From a virus: a DNA stretch of 23,387 bases. A program made the translations under genes and the position numbers. Numbering within the stretch: position 1 is the stretch's first letter; every line of letters starts with the position of its first letter. Below, piece after piece: positions 9,101-14,313 of this stretch. Under the pieces are notes generated by a model that saw only the letters and a program-made list of their open reading frames with translations, was not told the DNA's origin and ran no database searches. The DNA lies in the IMG/VR virus record IMGVR_UViG_3300032006_000090, positions 1 through 23,387 of that record. One strand, given 5' to 3'.

Positions 9101-10257
9101 ATAGAACAAATACAACCATTAAAGAATTCCCAGAAGGAAGAATAACATATCAGGCGTGTACTACTTCTTCATCTGGAGCTAGTGCTGCTGGTTCTACTTT
9201 CGCAGATATTCTACCTGTAGTAAGACAATTTGCTCCTTCAGAACAGGCAATATACTCCGCTTCTAATGAAGCTGCATTTACTGGTTCTGGTAGACTTGCG
9301 AAAAAATCATTTAGAACAAGATTCAATATCTCTACTGAAGATAAAGATTTAACTCCAGTTGTACCATTGTATCGTAACGCGATGATTACTAGGAATTTCT
9401 TAATCAACAATGATTCTACAGGTGAGACAGGAAATAACGGTAACGCTACATCCAAGTTTATCTCTAGAAGAGTAAGACTTGCTGATGGACAAGAGGCAGA
9501 AGATTGCAGACTTTCAGTTGCTCTTAAACAACCGCCTGGCTCTCAGTTTAAGATATACTTTAAGGGTCAATCACCAGAAGATGATGGTGATTTTTATGAG
9601 GATATACCTTGGGTAGAAATGCAACTAATAGCAGGACAGACTGCTGGGGTTTCTGCTTCCAATAACTCTTTCGTAGATTTTAATTTTGAATTGCCTTCTA
9701 CTGCATTGGATTCGGATAATGTTTTCAAATATACAAGTAAGAGGGTAAATGCTCTCACTATTGGAACCGCTGGTAGTGGATACGCTTCTACATCTAATGT
9801 AGAAATATTCTTTAGTGGTGGTGGTACTCCGACTAGACAGGCAGCTGTGAAATGTACTACATTATCTGGTGGTGGTCTCGGTACTTTAGAAATTGTAGAC
9901 CCAGGCCGTGGATATGCAACTGCGCCTACTGTTACTGTAGCACAATCGCATGAAGTAAGTAAATACTATGCTGCTGGTACATTTGTTGGACACTTAACCA
10001 AACTGTATGAATGTACGGTTGGTGGAACAACAGGAGCTGCTTCTGCCGCTTCCGCACCAACACACGGTTCTGGTACTGCTACAGATGGAACAGTAACATG
10101 GACTTACAGAGGAGTTAGACCCGCTGTTACATGTACTGTTGCTGACACAGACTTCAAGAGATTTAAGTATTTCTCTACGAAGATGGTAATGTTGTCAACA
10201 AATTCATCTAACATTCCAGAAGCAAAACAATTAAGGGTTATCGCCTTACAGGCATAA
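3160..10257 (+). CDS. Giant baseplate/tail structural protein, DUF4815-like N-terminus, 2365 aa
   Basis: The N-terminus (about residues 1-75: PYYNDFSAAKKFNRVVFKPG then AVQARELTQLQDYVLNTIKEFG) is the typical opening of DUF4815-type phage structural proteins found beside gp8 in marine T4-like phages. A conserved core near residues 1345-1400 contains RRMKPNTRLWFYFDDELQW. Another from about 1589 begins DPLAQTFGVMLKPNGGYAKK and includes EIRKTLNGFPTS and IYLAPNEEYAIVLMPE. GSGY-type beta repeats occur near 1811 and 2200. A module of about 47 residues occurs three times (about 278-327, 399-446, 2267-2320). No catalytic site or signal peptide is seen. The start (ATG, site AAGGGA) is 11 bases after gp8. 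It is very probably a peripheral baseplate or tail-fibre-anchoring component and may take the place of T4 gp9/gp10; that equivalence is inference. Confidence 0.8.
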   Translation: MAIDLNVTPYYNDFSAAKKFNRVVFKPGVAVQARELTQLQDYVLNTIKEFGDFVFKDGATVRGGAGYPVVSDYIKVNDLDASSVAVSNDSLANYVGDTLTGGTTGITAIIKGVKTGLDTDAVEKKTLYLNYQKGNETNAGSGEAGSIRFDAGETLTVTSTDSGRNGDTFVVDSNTSVNTYTKNFYGKCIDFTIEEGIIYAQGKFIAHDGQTIRLDPFNPNVNYYIGVKVNETIVTSDDDTSLLDPASGAYNYNAPGADRSKIDTEIFKVPFGKNYVLGTAYELGEMISNGDNIYEVTTAGTAAASGDGPVHTTGNATDGSVVFKYYEMPEGFTTLYKVTKGLIEKKYDSDIAELAELGKQLATEKRESDGDYVVEPFTLKIVEHLKTVKGVAFNTGTNTNYSVGQFVNHSGNLYEVMVAGTSAFGTPPVHTSGDVASGTVKFGYRGLSYRINNDGWHFSTDPVQAGDSDYVVALVSPGIAYANGYRREFFRNTPVKIRKGTSTEIKESRDVTMGYGNYFNINEVAGTFDIENGGIVNIGYYGSIGSQTAAAAVTDGTYGGHAALTVVIGTCRVRALKRASGNPGAAATEYRLYVYDIRINNGNLKDARSIQFPNSTDSGFADIKLEDVNGDGTKDTAVVHGAEYNKLIYNTPWSHTKTLQAGGSYDTAYYYTEEFNVSVSAAGTFTISTSGLGSEVIFPYTAGALTQTILDNKFYMVCKTSGVTDFGDGTTISGSEGRVIRLAPAQIIAAANGQSMEFNMGSPSGAYDAYLQIECKVVDAIPVPKALNIGRYVKLDTRDNAGGANGPWNLGIVDVQEITAVYIRDTASYNDWADHNSAENPVNYVDDFILDRGQTDNFYGHAKLLKKGSSSLNMTNKYVTVVLNHFDANYGGSNGTYFAKDSYPVDDTGATGIYTFELPVYKSAKLGQYPLRDAIDFRPRVKNTAVSATILSAATDNPYRTEEFDLPTNGIQFPTPNSAFTTDIEYYLPRVDKLVISKSGQMKIVEGVSKLPASAPPEQDAMLIARIEVPPFPSIAPNLAERFGADRDAIRHQLEGQTRRYKMSDIASIEKRINRLEYYLALSLMEMQAKDQVILDANGNDRFKNGIYVNAFDSDLLSDLKDPSYAASYNSSKKRLGPNFEDYQIDLKLNETHGTSGWTRSGSMIHRPIVKYNWQGSTAATKVRNCVGELQFNYWGEMDIYPRSDNGATYKKQMQKQVITLSNAAAIAAQVADVNASNNVVGMETTFELGVWDSENESMEIGATKTVVKENVTVETTSDAASTATNDNTPAQSTVTREGNMVTVTTPVDITGSISGEASFGQTIETMDVVTRSVPQIMTAQAVPADPQVHSMGNFVRDTTFLPNMRQNRVGIRVRRMKPNTRLWFYFDDELQWSRCTPCDPAAFDKIIPQWQASGARTGHAFLQARRSSIPIGGVEDASLNYYFSGTEPADMGDPIVTDENGDAAFVYWLPAGNDDGAGKNKFGRQTFPVGTRRMRVTDDPYDRENFTTTAAENIYSAFALQVHRQEIDLIYEQHSISYGSKPDPSAATYDHKGTVVTDSNLQPGQMTLTTNLEAKTETHFVVMNNGMTDPLAQTFGVMLKPNGGYAKKVMVWFRDRPGKQSNQTTLNDTGQGITCEIRKTLNGFPTSTVLAGGRKYLKNTEVNTTRDANDLSGLGFGRFINYAFEDQDATTFEFDEPIYLAPNEEYAIVLMPEANDPNYNVWCSKLGENKIGTKERVTAEETAMAGMLFSSANNRAWSPHQTEDLKYQIGFAEFEEGTGTVELVNEDQEFCTGSDYLNGRPEEGQDVHAFNVVIAGGGTGYSVDDIITLNAVNVTSNSNICAGSGVKLKVTSVSGGVVTGVSVVDAGIGFKLQRNPDNRQIVDPGTVGQLSVAPTGGSGATFTLKIKHGQMDDIDPRTEKLEIIYDDLTVEAAHTDSTRFFAVGDMVGTGDVLTIDSTQGQNKNTTFKIASIYNKPFNNYRTNTTIKEFPEGRITYQACTTSSSGASAAGSTFADILPVVRQFAPSEQAIYSASNEAAFTGSGRLAKKSFRTRFNISTEDKDLTPVVPLYRNAMITRNFLINNDSTGETGNNGNATSKFISRRVRLADGQEAEDCRLSVALKQPPGSQFKIYFKGQSPEDDGDFYEDIPWVEMQLIAGQTAGVSASNNSFVDFNFELPSTALDSDNVFKYTSKRVNALTIGTAGSGYASTSNVEIFFSGGGTPTRQAAVKCTTLSGGGLGTLEIVDPGRGYATAPTVTVAQSHEVSKYYAAGTFVGHLTKLYECTVGGTTGAASAASAPTHGSGTATDGTVTWTYRGVRPAVTCTVADTDFKRFKYFSTKMVMLSTNSSNIPEAKQLRVIALQA

Positions 10258-10263
10258 TAAATA
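10256..10263 (+). promoter_or_regulatory. Late-promoter-like octamer (AATAAATA), weak
   Basis: One mismatch to TATAAATA at the stop codon of the giant gene. It is only 4 bases before the ATG at 10268, too close to serve that gene, so it could at most serve genes further on. Low confidence. Confidence 0.12.
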
Positions 10264-10267
10264 GAAT

Positions 10268-10495
10268 ATGAGTCAATATCAAGTATCAAAATTAGAGTAT
10301 AACAGAGATGAAGAATCTGGAGCTTTGGTAAATGTAGATGATAATGGTTTGGCTGCATATAAGAGAAGGAAATTTCTTTCAAAAAAAAGAAACAATCAGA
10401 TAGATGAAATGTCAAATGATATAAATAGTCTGAAGGAAGATTTTCAAGAAATCAAAAGCATTTTAATGCAACTTGTTAACAATATTGATAAATAA
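10268..10495 (+). CDS. Small charged protein of unknown function, 75 aa
   Basis: ATG start 10 bases after the previous stop. No clear Shine-Dalgarno sequence is present, so translation may depend on coupling to the giant gene. The N-terminal half has ESGALVNVDDNGLAAYKRRK, a pattern I associate with short proteins next to tail genes in marine T4-like phages. The C-terminal half (about residues 48-75, EMSNDINSLKEDFQEIKSIL) has heptad-like spacing and should form a short coiled coil. No enzyme motif. A minor virion component or assembly factor is plausible from its place between two structural genes, but I cannot assign a role. Confidence 0.65.
   Translation: MSQYQVSKLEYNRDEESGALVNVDDNGLAAYKRRKFLSKKRNNQIDEMSNDINSLKEDFQEIKSILMQLVNNIDK
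10420..10427 (+). promoter_or_regulatory. Possible late promoter before fibre gene (TATAAATA)
   Basis: Exact TATAAATA followed by GTC, inside the 3' half of the 75-residue gene and 85 bases before the ATG at 10512. The spacing is suitable for the fibre gene. As at 3022 the octamer overlaps codons for I-N-S-L, so chance cannot be excluded. Confidence 0.4.
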
Positions 10496-10511
10496 AGAAT
10501 AGGGAAGAGAC

Positions 10512-11357
10512 ATGTCAACTATAACACTAAGAGCTTCTAAAGGTTCCCCCCTCACTAATACTGAGGTGGATACTAACTTTAGTAACCTCAACAACGATAA
10601 GTATGAGTCGGGTAATAATGTGTCAGTCGGTACTCTTACTGCTAGTGGAAATGTTACCTTTGGCATATCTGCCACGGTATCTGCTGCTGGAAGTACACAG
10701 GGAACTGCAACCGCATTAACCAAAACATACAACATTGTATCTACTGCATCTGCTAACCAAGGGGTAATATTGCCCTCTGCAGCTGCTGGTCTAGTAATCA
10801 ACCTTTATAATGTAAGTGGTAATACTATTAAAGTATATCCTGCTTCTACAGAAACCATCGATGGTGGTTCTGCAAACGCACCGATTGAAGTAGTAACTGC
10901 AAATGGTGCCGAATTGGTTGGTATTAGTACTGGTGGATGGAGACAAGTAGGTTCTGGTGGAAGTAATGTCGCAGAATTAACAGTAAACACTAGTGCATCT
11001 TTACTAGGTTCATTGAAATATGGAGTATCACCTTCAGTTTCATCTGCTGGTTCCGCTCAAGGTGACGCAACCGCGTTAACAGAAACAATTAATGTAGTAG
11101 GAACAGTTGGTGGTTCTGGTGAAGGTGTAATTTTACCAACCGCTGCTGCTGGATTGCATATAGTTGTTGCTAACATTACTACTACGGACTGCAAATTGTA
11201 TCCTGCTTCATCTGATACAATAGAGGGTGGTTCAGCTAATGCTGCTGTAACATTGCCCGCTAAGACTACTTTTACTTTAACATGTAAAGATGCTACCGAT
11301 TGGGTTAAACATCGAGGACTTGCTGTATATAACTCATCTGGTACGCTACTCAACTAA
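10512..11357 (+). CDS. Tail fibre-like protein with internal duplication, 281 aa
   Basis: The N-terminus (TITLRASKGSPLTNTEVDTN followed by FSNLNNDKYESGNN) is a characteristic start of fibre-type proteins in marine T4-like phages. The protein contains two copies of one domain, about residues 51-141 and 171-261, sharing the pattern S-A-G-S-x-Q-G-x-A-T-A-L-T, G-V-I-L-P-x-A-A-A-G-L and YPAS-x-x-TI-x-GGSANA. No catalytic residues are apparent; the fold should be beta-rich. The ribosome site is GGGAAGAG. The gene lies 16 bases after the 75-residue gene and 11 bases before the next virion gene. A trimeric fibre or fibre-tip protein used in host contact is likely; the exact fibre is not known. Confidence 0.72.
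   Translation: MSTITLRASKGSPLTNTEVDTNFSNLNNDKYESGNNVSVGTLTASGNVTFGISATVSAAGSTQGTATALTKTYNIVSTASANQGVILPSAAAGLVINLYNVSGNTIKVYPASTETIDGGSANAPIEVVTANGAELVGISTGGWRQVGSGGSNVAELTVNTSASLLGSLKYGVSPSVSSAGSAQGDATALTETINVVGTVGGSGEGVILPTAAAGLHIVVANITTTDCKLYPASSDTIEGGSANAAVTLPAKTTFTLTCKDATDWVKHRGLAVYNSSGTLLN
10662..11295 (+). repeat. Intragenic domain duplication in fibre gene
   Basis: Copy A is 10662-10934 and copy B is 11022-11294, an offset of 360 bases (120 codons). Short DNA runs are conserved (for example ggtggttc beside the GGSANA codons), but most codons differ, so the duplication is not recent. Confidence 0.7.
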
Positions 11358-11368
11358 GGAGAATTTGA

Positions 11369-12343
11369 ATGGCAGGGCCAGTAACACTTAAAGCAGGATC
11401 ATATCCGGCTGCCGCTGGGGGACTACAAGGTCTCAGAGAATTATCAGCTACTGAGATAAAAGACCAAGTAGCTGGTGTAATCACGGCAAAATTTGCTGCT
11501 GATACCGATGGTTCTGGGACTGCGGAACTTAATGTTGTGACAGGCGGTTCTGCTGGTGGTGATGAAATCGGAACATTTACAAACAGAGAGAGAACTGAGT
11601 CTGTAGGAACACACCCAGCTGGTGGAAGTACTACTGATACTGTTTACCGATTTAATCAACCAAGTGCTGCTGTTAGTGAATCTGGACAAATCAATCCCCT
11701 TAGATGGACAGGAACCGCTGTAGAACAGGCAACTGATACTGAGTTAGATACGGAAGTATTAGACTTGGTTATAACTGCAATGGCTGCCGAAGACGCGAAC
11801 ACAATAGGACAATATAAAATAGGTACATCTTCACCTTCTGGTGGAACATGGACTTCAAGATATACAGTTACAGAAACACAAGTAGACGGAACAGATGTCT
11901 CTTACAATCTCTATCAAAAAACTGCACCGACTACAGATGCTGGAACTGATTCAAATATATTATTAAAAGCGGGTGACGAAGGACAACCAAATGAAATGAC
12001 AACCGCAAATTTACAAACATTGGTGCCTGCATTTAGAAATAGAATTATGTCAAGTTTAGTAGGGACATACCTACTTCAAACTGGCTCACCATCTGCCGCT
12101 GGAACATGGGTACAGATGGGGTCAACGATGACTGACCAATTAAAAGACATCTCATCACAGAACTATTCTGGAGACTATACAGGGTCATATACTGGGTACT
12201 ATGACCGATTCTTTGCTGGATTCTTAAATGGTGCATACGCTGGTTCATACTCTGGTACATATACTGGATATTATGGAGGTAACACCGTACAATCATCGAG
12301 TTCCACGCAAGAAACAAAACAACTGTTTATTAGAACTGCTTAA
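11369..12343 (+). CDS. Virion protein with C-terminal Tyr/Gly/Ser repeats, 324 aa
   Basis: Starts at ATG 11369 after a clear AAGGAG. The N-terminal region (PVTLKAGSYPAAAGGLQGLR then ELSATEIKD) resembles attachment regions of marine phage fibre proteins. The middle has two related units, GTSSPSGGTWTSR (about 152-164) and TGSPSAAGTWVQM (about 236-248). Residues 266-304 are a low-complexity array of x-Y-x-G units (YSGDYTGSYTGYY, AYAGSYSGTYTGYYGG). Such Y-x-G-x-Y arrays recur in virion proteins of T4-like marine phages and probably form an extended beta or collagen-like rod. No enzyme motif is visible. It is the last gene before the hairpin/promoter boundary and is probably a fibre or host-recognition protein. 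Confidence 0.7.
   Translation: MAGPVTLKAGSYPAAAGGLQGLRELSATEIKDQVAGVITAKFAADTDGSGTAELNVVTGGSAGGDEIGTFTNRERTESVGTHPAGGSTTDTVYRFNQPSAAVSESGQINPLRWTGTAVEQATDTELDTEVLDLVITAMAAEDANTIGQYKIGTSSPSGGTWTSRYTVTETQVDGTDVSYNLYQKTAPTTDAGTDSNILLKAGDEGQPNEMTTANLQTLVPAFRNRIMSSLVGTYLLQTGSPSAAGTWVQMGSTMTDQLKDISSQNYSGDYTGSYTGYYDRFFAGFLNGAYAGSYSGTYTGYYGGNTVQSSSSTQETKQLFIRTA
12164..12280 (+). repeat. Tyr-x-Gly repeat array
   Basis: Low-complexity coding stretch with the DNA theme tatact-gg, ggttcatac and ggtacatatact, encoding residues 266-304 of the virion protein. Such tracts can expand or contract by slippage or recombination. Confidence 0.6.
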
Positions 12344-12346
12344 GAC

Positions 12347-12376
12347 TTGACATATATAGTGGGGTAGGTGTACAAT
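12347..12376 (+). promoter_or_regulatory. Sigma70-type promoter (TTGACA - 18 - TACAAT)
   Basis: A perfect -35 hexamer TTGACA at 12347-12352 and a five-of-six -10 hexamer TACAAT at 12371-12376, separated by 18 bases. It lies in the 64-base gap between the late virion genes and the gene at 12408, with GAGGA further down as ribosome site. It would let host polymerase read the 12408-14924 gene set early, apart from the late promoters upstream. The -10 hexamer falls inside the loop of a hairpin. Confidence 0.62.
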
Positions 12377-12386
12377 AAACCTACCC
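12362..12386 (+). terminator. Stem-loop at module boundary, weak intrinsic terminator
   Basis: GGGTAGGT (12362-12369) pairs perfectly with ACCTACCC (12379-12386) around a 9-base loop. The stem is 8 bp and five pairs are G-C. It is followed by ATTTAATC, a poor U-tract, so termination may be partial. It begins 18 bases after the stop of the last virion gene in the upstream block. Confidence 0.5.
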
Positions 12387-12407
12387 ATTTAATCATGAGG
12401 AAATATT

Positions 12408-12929
12408 ATGACCGAAGAAAAGGCGAAATATCGCAACCCCCGATGGATAGATAAAGAAAACCGATCGCTATTCTGCGAGATTTTGGTTGGACAAAGTTAT
12501 CGTCCATGTCAAATTAATGTTGGTAATATAGAAGAAGGTCTTGTGAATCAAGACTTTGATGCCATCATGGAGATTTTCACCGAGGCAGAAATCGATGAGA
12601 ATACCGAGGCACACAAAGGTGTTGTCTTAGAACAGGAAGAGAAAGACGCGGAACAACGCGAGGTTCATAGAAACAGAGTAATGCAAGAAGCATTGTTCAA
12701 TATGAAACTAGAAGCTTTTGAAATTCCTGCTATCAAAAATTCAGAAGACAAACGAATCAAAAAACTTATCCGTAAAGCAAAGACTCAATTGGAAGTACAA
12801 GCTTGGGTTACTATATTGCTTCAAGCAGAAGCTTTGTATGCATCTCCAAGTATGTTTAAACCAGATGGTACACACCCAGAGTTTGCTCCAGATATACCAG
12901 AAGACCATCTGCCCCCAACGGAACCGTAA
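12408..12929 (+). CDS. Unknown protein at head of glycan cassette, 173 aa
   Basis: Starts at ATG after GAGGAA, just downstream of the sigma70-type promoter. The first 40 residues (YRNPRWIDKENRSLFCEIL) have the 'Y-x-N-P-x-W-x-x-x-x-x-x-x-I/L-x-C-E' look of small proteins encoded next to phage tail-fibre genes, including some assembly chaperones. That similarity is by eye and weak. Residues about 60-120 are strongly charged and should be helical (EEKDAEQREVHRNRVMQEAL), and the C-terminus is Pro-rich. No catalytic motif or membrane segment. Its stop overlaps the start of the glycosyltransferase gene (TAATG), which ties it to the cassette. It could be a fibre-assembly or fibre-modification partner, but function is not established. 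Confidence 0.65.
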   Translation: MTEEKAKYRNPRWIDKENRSLFCEILVGQSYRPCQINVGNIEEGLVNQDFDAIMEIFTEAEIDENTEAHKGVVLEQEEKDAEQREVHRNRVMQEALFNMKLEAFEIPAIKNSEDKRIKKLIRKAKTQLEVQAWVTILLQAEALYASPSMFKPDGTHPEFAPDIPEDHLPPTEP

Positions 12930-13633
12930 TGAACGGATATCTTTATGTCGCATCTCGTGATGAAAGATATCTAAAAGCCGCTGTCCAATCCGCTGAGTCA
13001 TTATTAGATTTTCATCCCAAAGCAAAGATAACACTCTTCACGGAAGAAAAGTGGGATGGGACATATGACAGAGAACTTTTCGATAATATCATTTATTGTG
13101 ATGACCATGTAAGAGCAAAACTATGGGCATTGTCTAGAACCCCATATGACAAAACAATGTATATAGACTGTGACACCTATATTCAACACGAAGACATAAA
13201 AAAGGTCTTTACTTTTCTAAAAGATAATGATATAATATTCACGCGGAATAGACCGTACAATGCAAAGATAACCAAGTTAAGTGATACTGAGGAAATGATA
13301 TATCATTGTGGTATCTTTGTATATAAGAAGAAACCCATTGTACAGGATTTAATGAATGATTGGTTTCGGCAATACTGTGACCAGATTAGACCAGAATATG
13401 ACCCATCACCATATCCTAGAGAAGTATGTAAGTGGGATACATTTAGTATGTGGCATCTCTTAGAGAAAAAGTATAAAGACAAAATTAAAGTTGGAGACTT
13501 CCCATGGCCAGATGCTAGATGGAACTTCTGTATGGGACAACGACCAGAAGAACTGGCAGGAATGCCTATTATTATAACACACTATACTTTGAATAGAGTA
13601 TACAAAGAGAAAGAATCTTTTCAGTTAAGATGA
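12929..13633 (+). CDS. GT-A fold glycosyltransferase (GT8-like), 234 aa
   Basis: The start ATG shares its A with the TAA of the previous gene (TAATG), so translation is probably coupled; there is no good ribosome site. The protein opens with a beta strand and S-R-D-x-x-Y-L-K-A-A, typical of nucleotide-sugar transferases. It has RAKLWALSRTPYDKTMYIDC followed by DTYI, giving the metal-binding DxD (D80-C81-D82) after a hydrophobic strand, as in GT8 and related GT-A enzymes. A second conserved block is HCGIFVYKKKP (about 125-135). The length is near the minimal GT-A size. No membrane segment, so it should act in the cytoplasm on sugar-nucleotides. It differs from the minus-strand transferases, lacking their K-W-G-x-K-Y opening. 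The donor sugar and acceptor cannot be read from the sequence. Confidence 0.78.
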   Translation: MNGYLYVASRDERYLKAAVQSAESLLDFHPKAKITLFTEEKWDGTYDRELFDNIIYCDDHVRAKLWALSRTPYDKTMYIDCDTYIQHEDIKKVFTFLKDNDIIFTRNRPYNAKITKLSDTEEMIYHCGIFVYKKKPIVQDLMNDWFRQYCDQIRPEYDPSPYPREVCKWDTFSMWHLLEKKYKDKIKVGDFPWPDARWNFCMGQRPEELAGMPIIITHYTLNRVYKEKESFQLR

Positions 13634-14313
13634 TAAATTATTTGTTTGATGTAGACGGAACATTGACATCTAGTAGAGGTGTAATGGATAGAGAGTTTAA
13701 AGAATGGTTCTTGGACTTTTGTACTTATAGTAATGTATCATTAGTTACAGGAAGCGATAGACCTAAAACTATAGAACAGGTAGGAGAAGACTTATATAAT
13801 GCTTGTGATAGAGTTTATAATTGTAGTGGTAATGATGTATACGAAAAAGATAAACAGATTAGATTCAATGATTGGACTTTGCCCGTAGACGCGGAAAACT
13901 TTTTACTTGCAAAAGTAAAGAAAACAAAATACCCAGTAAAGACAGGATTGCATATTGAACATAGGACAGGTTTAGTTAATTTCAGTATTGTAGGTAGAAA
14001 TGCAAACACTCACGAGAGAAAAGATTATTATGAGTGGGATAAGATTACAAATGAAAGAAATGATATATCTGAAGAATTTAATCGATGGTTTCCTAACTTA
14101 GAATCAGATGTAGGTGGGGAGACAGGAATAGATATATTTGAGAGGGGCAAAAATAAATCTCAAATACTAGAAGATTATGATGTTACAACAATAAGATTTT
14201 TCGGTGATAGAACAGACCCAACTGGAAATGATTACCCGATAGCAATGAATTTGGAACCACATCAAGTTTATGCAGTTACGAGTTGGCAACATTGTTGGGA
14301 GTTATTAAAATGA
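13630..14313 (+). CDS. Phosphomannomutase, eukaryotic-type HAD family, 227 aa
   Basis: Converts mannose-6-phosphate to mannose-1-phosphate, the precursor of GDP-mannose, in eukaryotic-type phosphomannomutases. HAD motif I is FDVDGTLT with the Asp pair D7/D9. Motif II is LVTGSD (about 38-43). The cap carries SIVGRNANTHERKDYYEWDK, matching the G-R-x-x-x-x-x-x-E-R-x-x-F/Y-x-x-x-D-K signature of the PMM family. Motif IV is RFFGDRTDPTGNDYPIA, matching F-F-G-D-K-T-x-P-x-G-N-D. The length (227) is close to the roughly 245 residues of human PMM2. The start ATG overlaps the upstream TGA (ATGA), and the stop overlaps the next gene in the same way. The likely role is to feed nucleotide sugar to the neighbouring transferases. 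All key HAD residues appear present, so it should be active; another hexose phosphate as substrate is possible. Confidence 0.85.
   Translation: MINYLFDVDGTLTSSRGVMDREFKEWFLDFCTYSNVSLVTGSDRPKTIEQVGEDLYNACDRVYNCSGNDVYEKDKQIRFNDWTLPVDAENFLLAKVKKTKYPVKTGLHIEHRTGLVNFSIVGRNANTHERKDYYEWDKITNERNDISEEFNRWFPNLESDVGGETGIDIFERGKNKSQILEDYDVTTIRFFGDRTDPTGNDYPIAMNLEPHQVYAVTSWQHCWELLK

Noticed and set aside
14283-14309. TTG at 14283 as the start of the oxygenase-like gene
   Set aside because: It lies inside the mutase gene, while ATG 14310 gives the ATGA overlap seen in the neighbouring genes.
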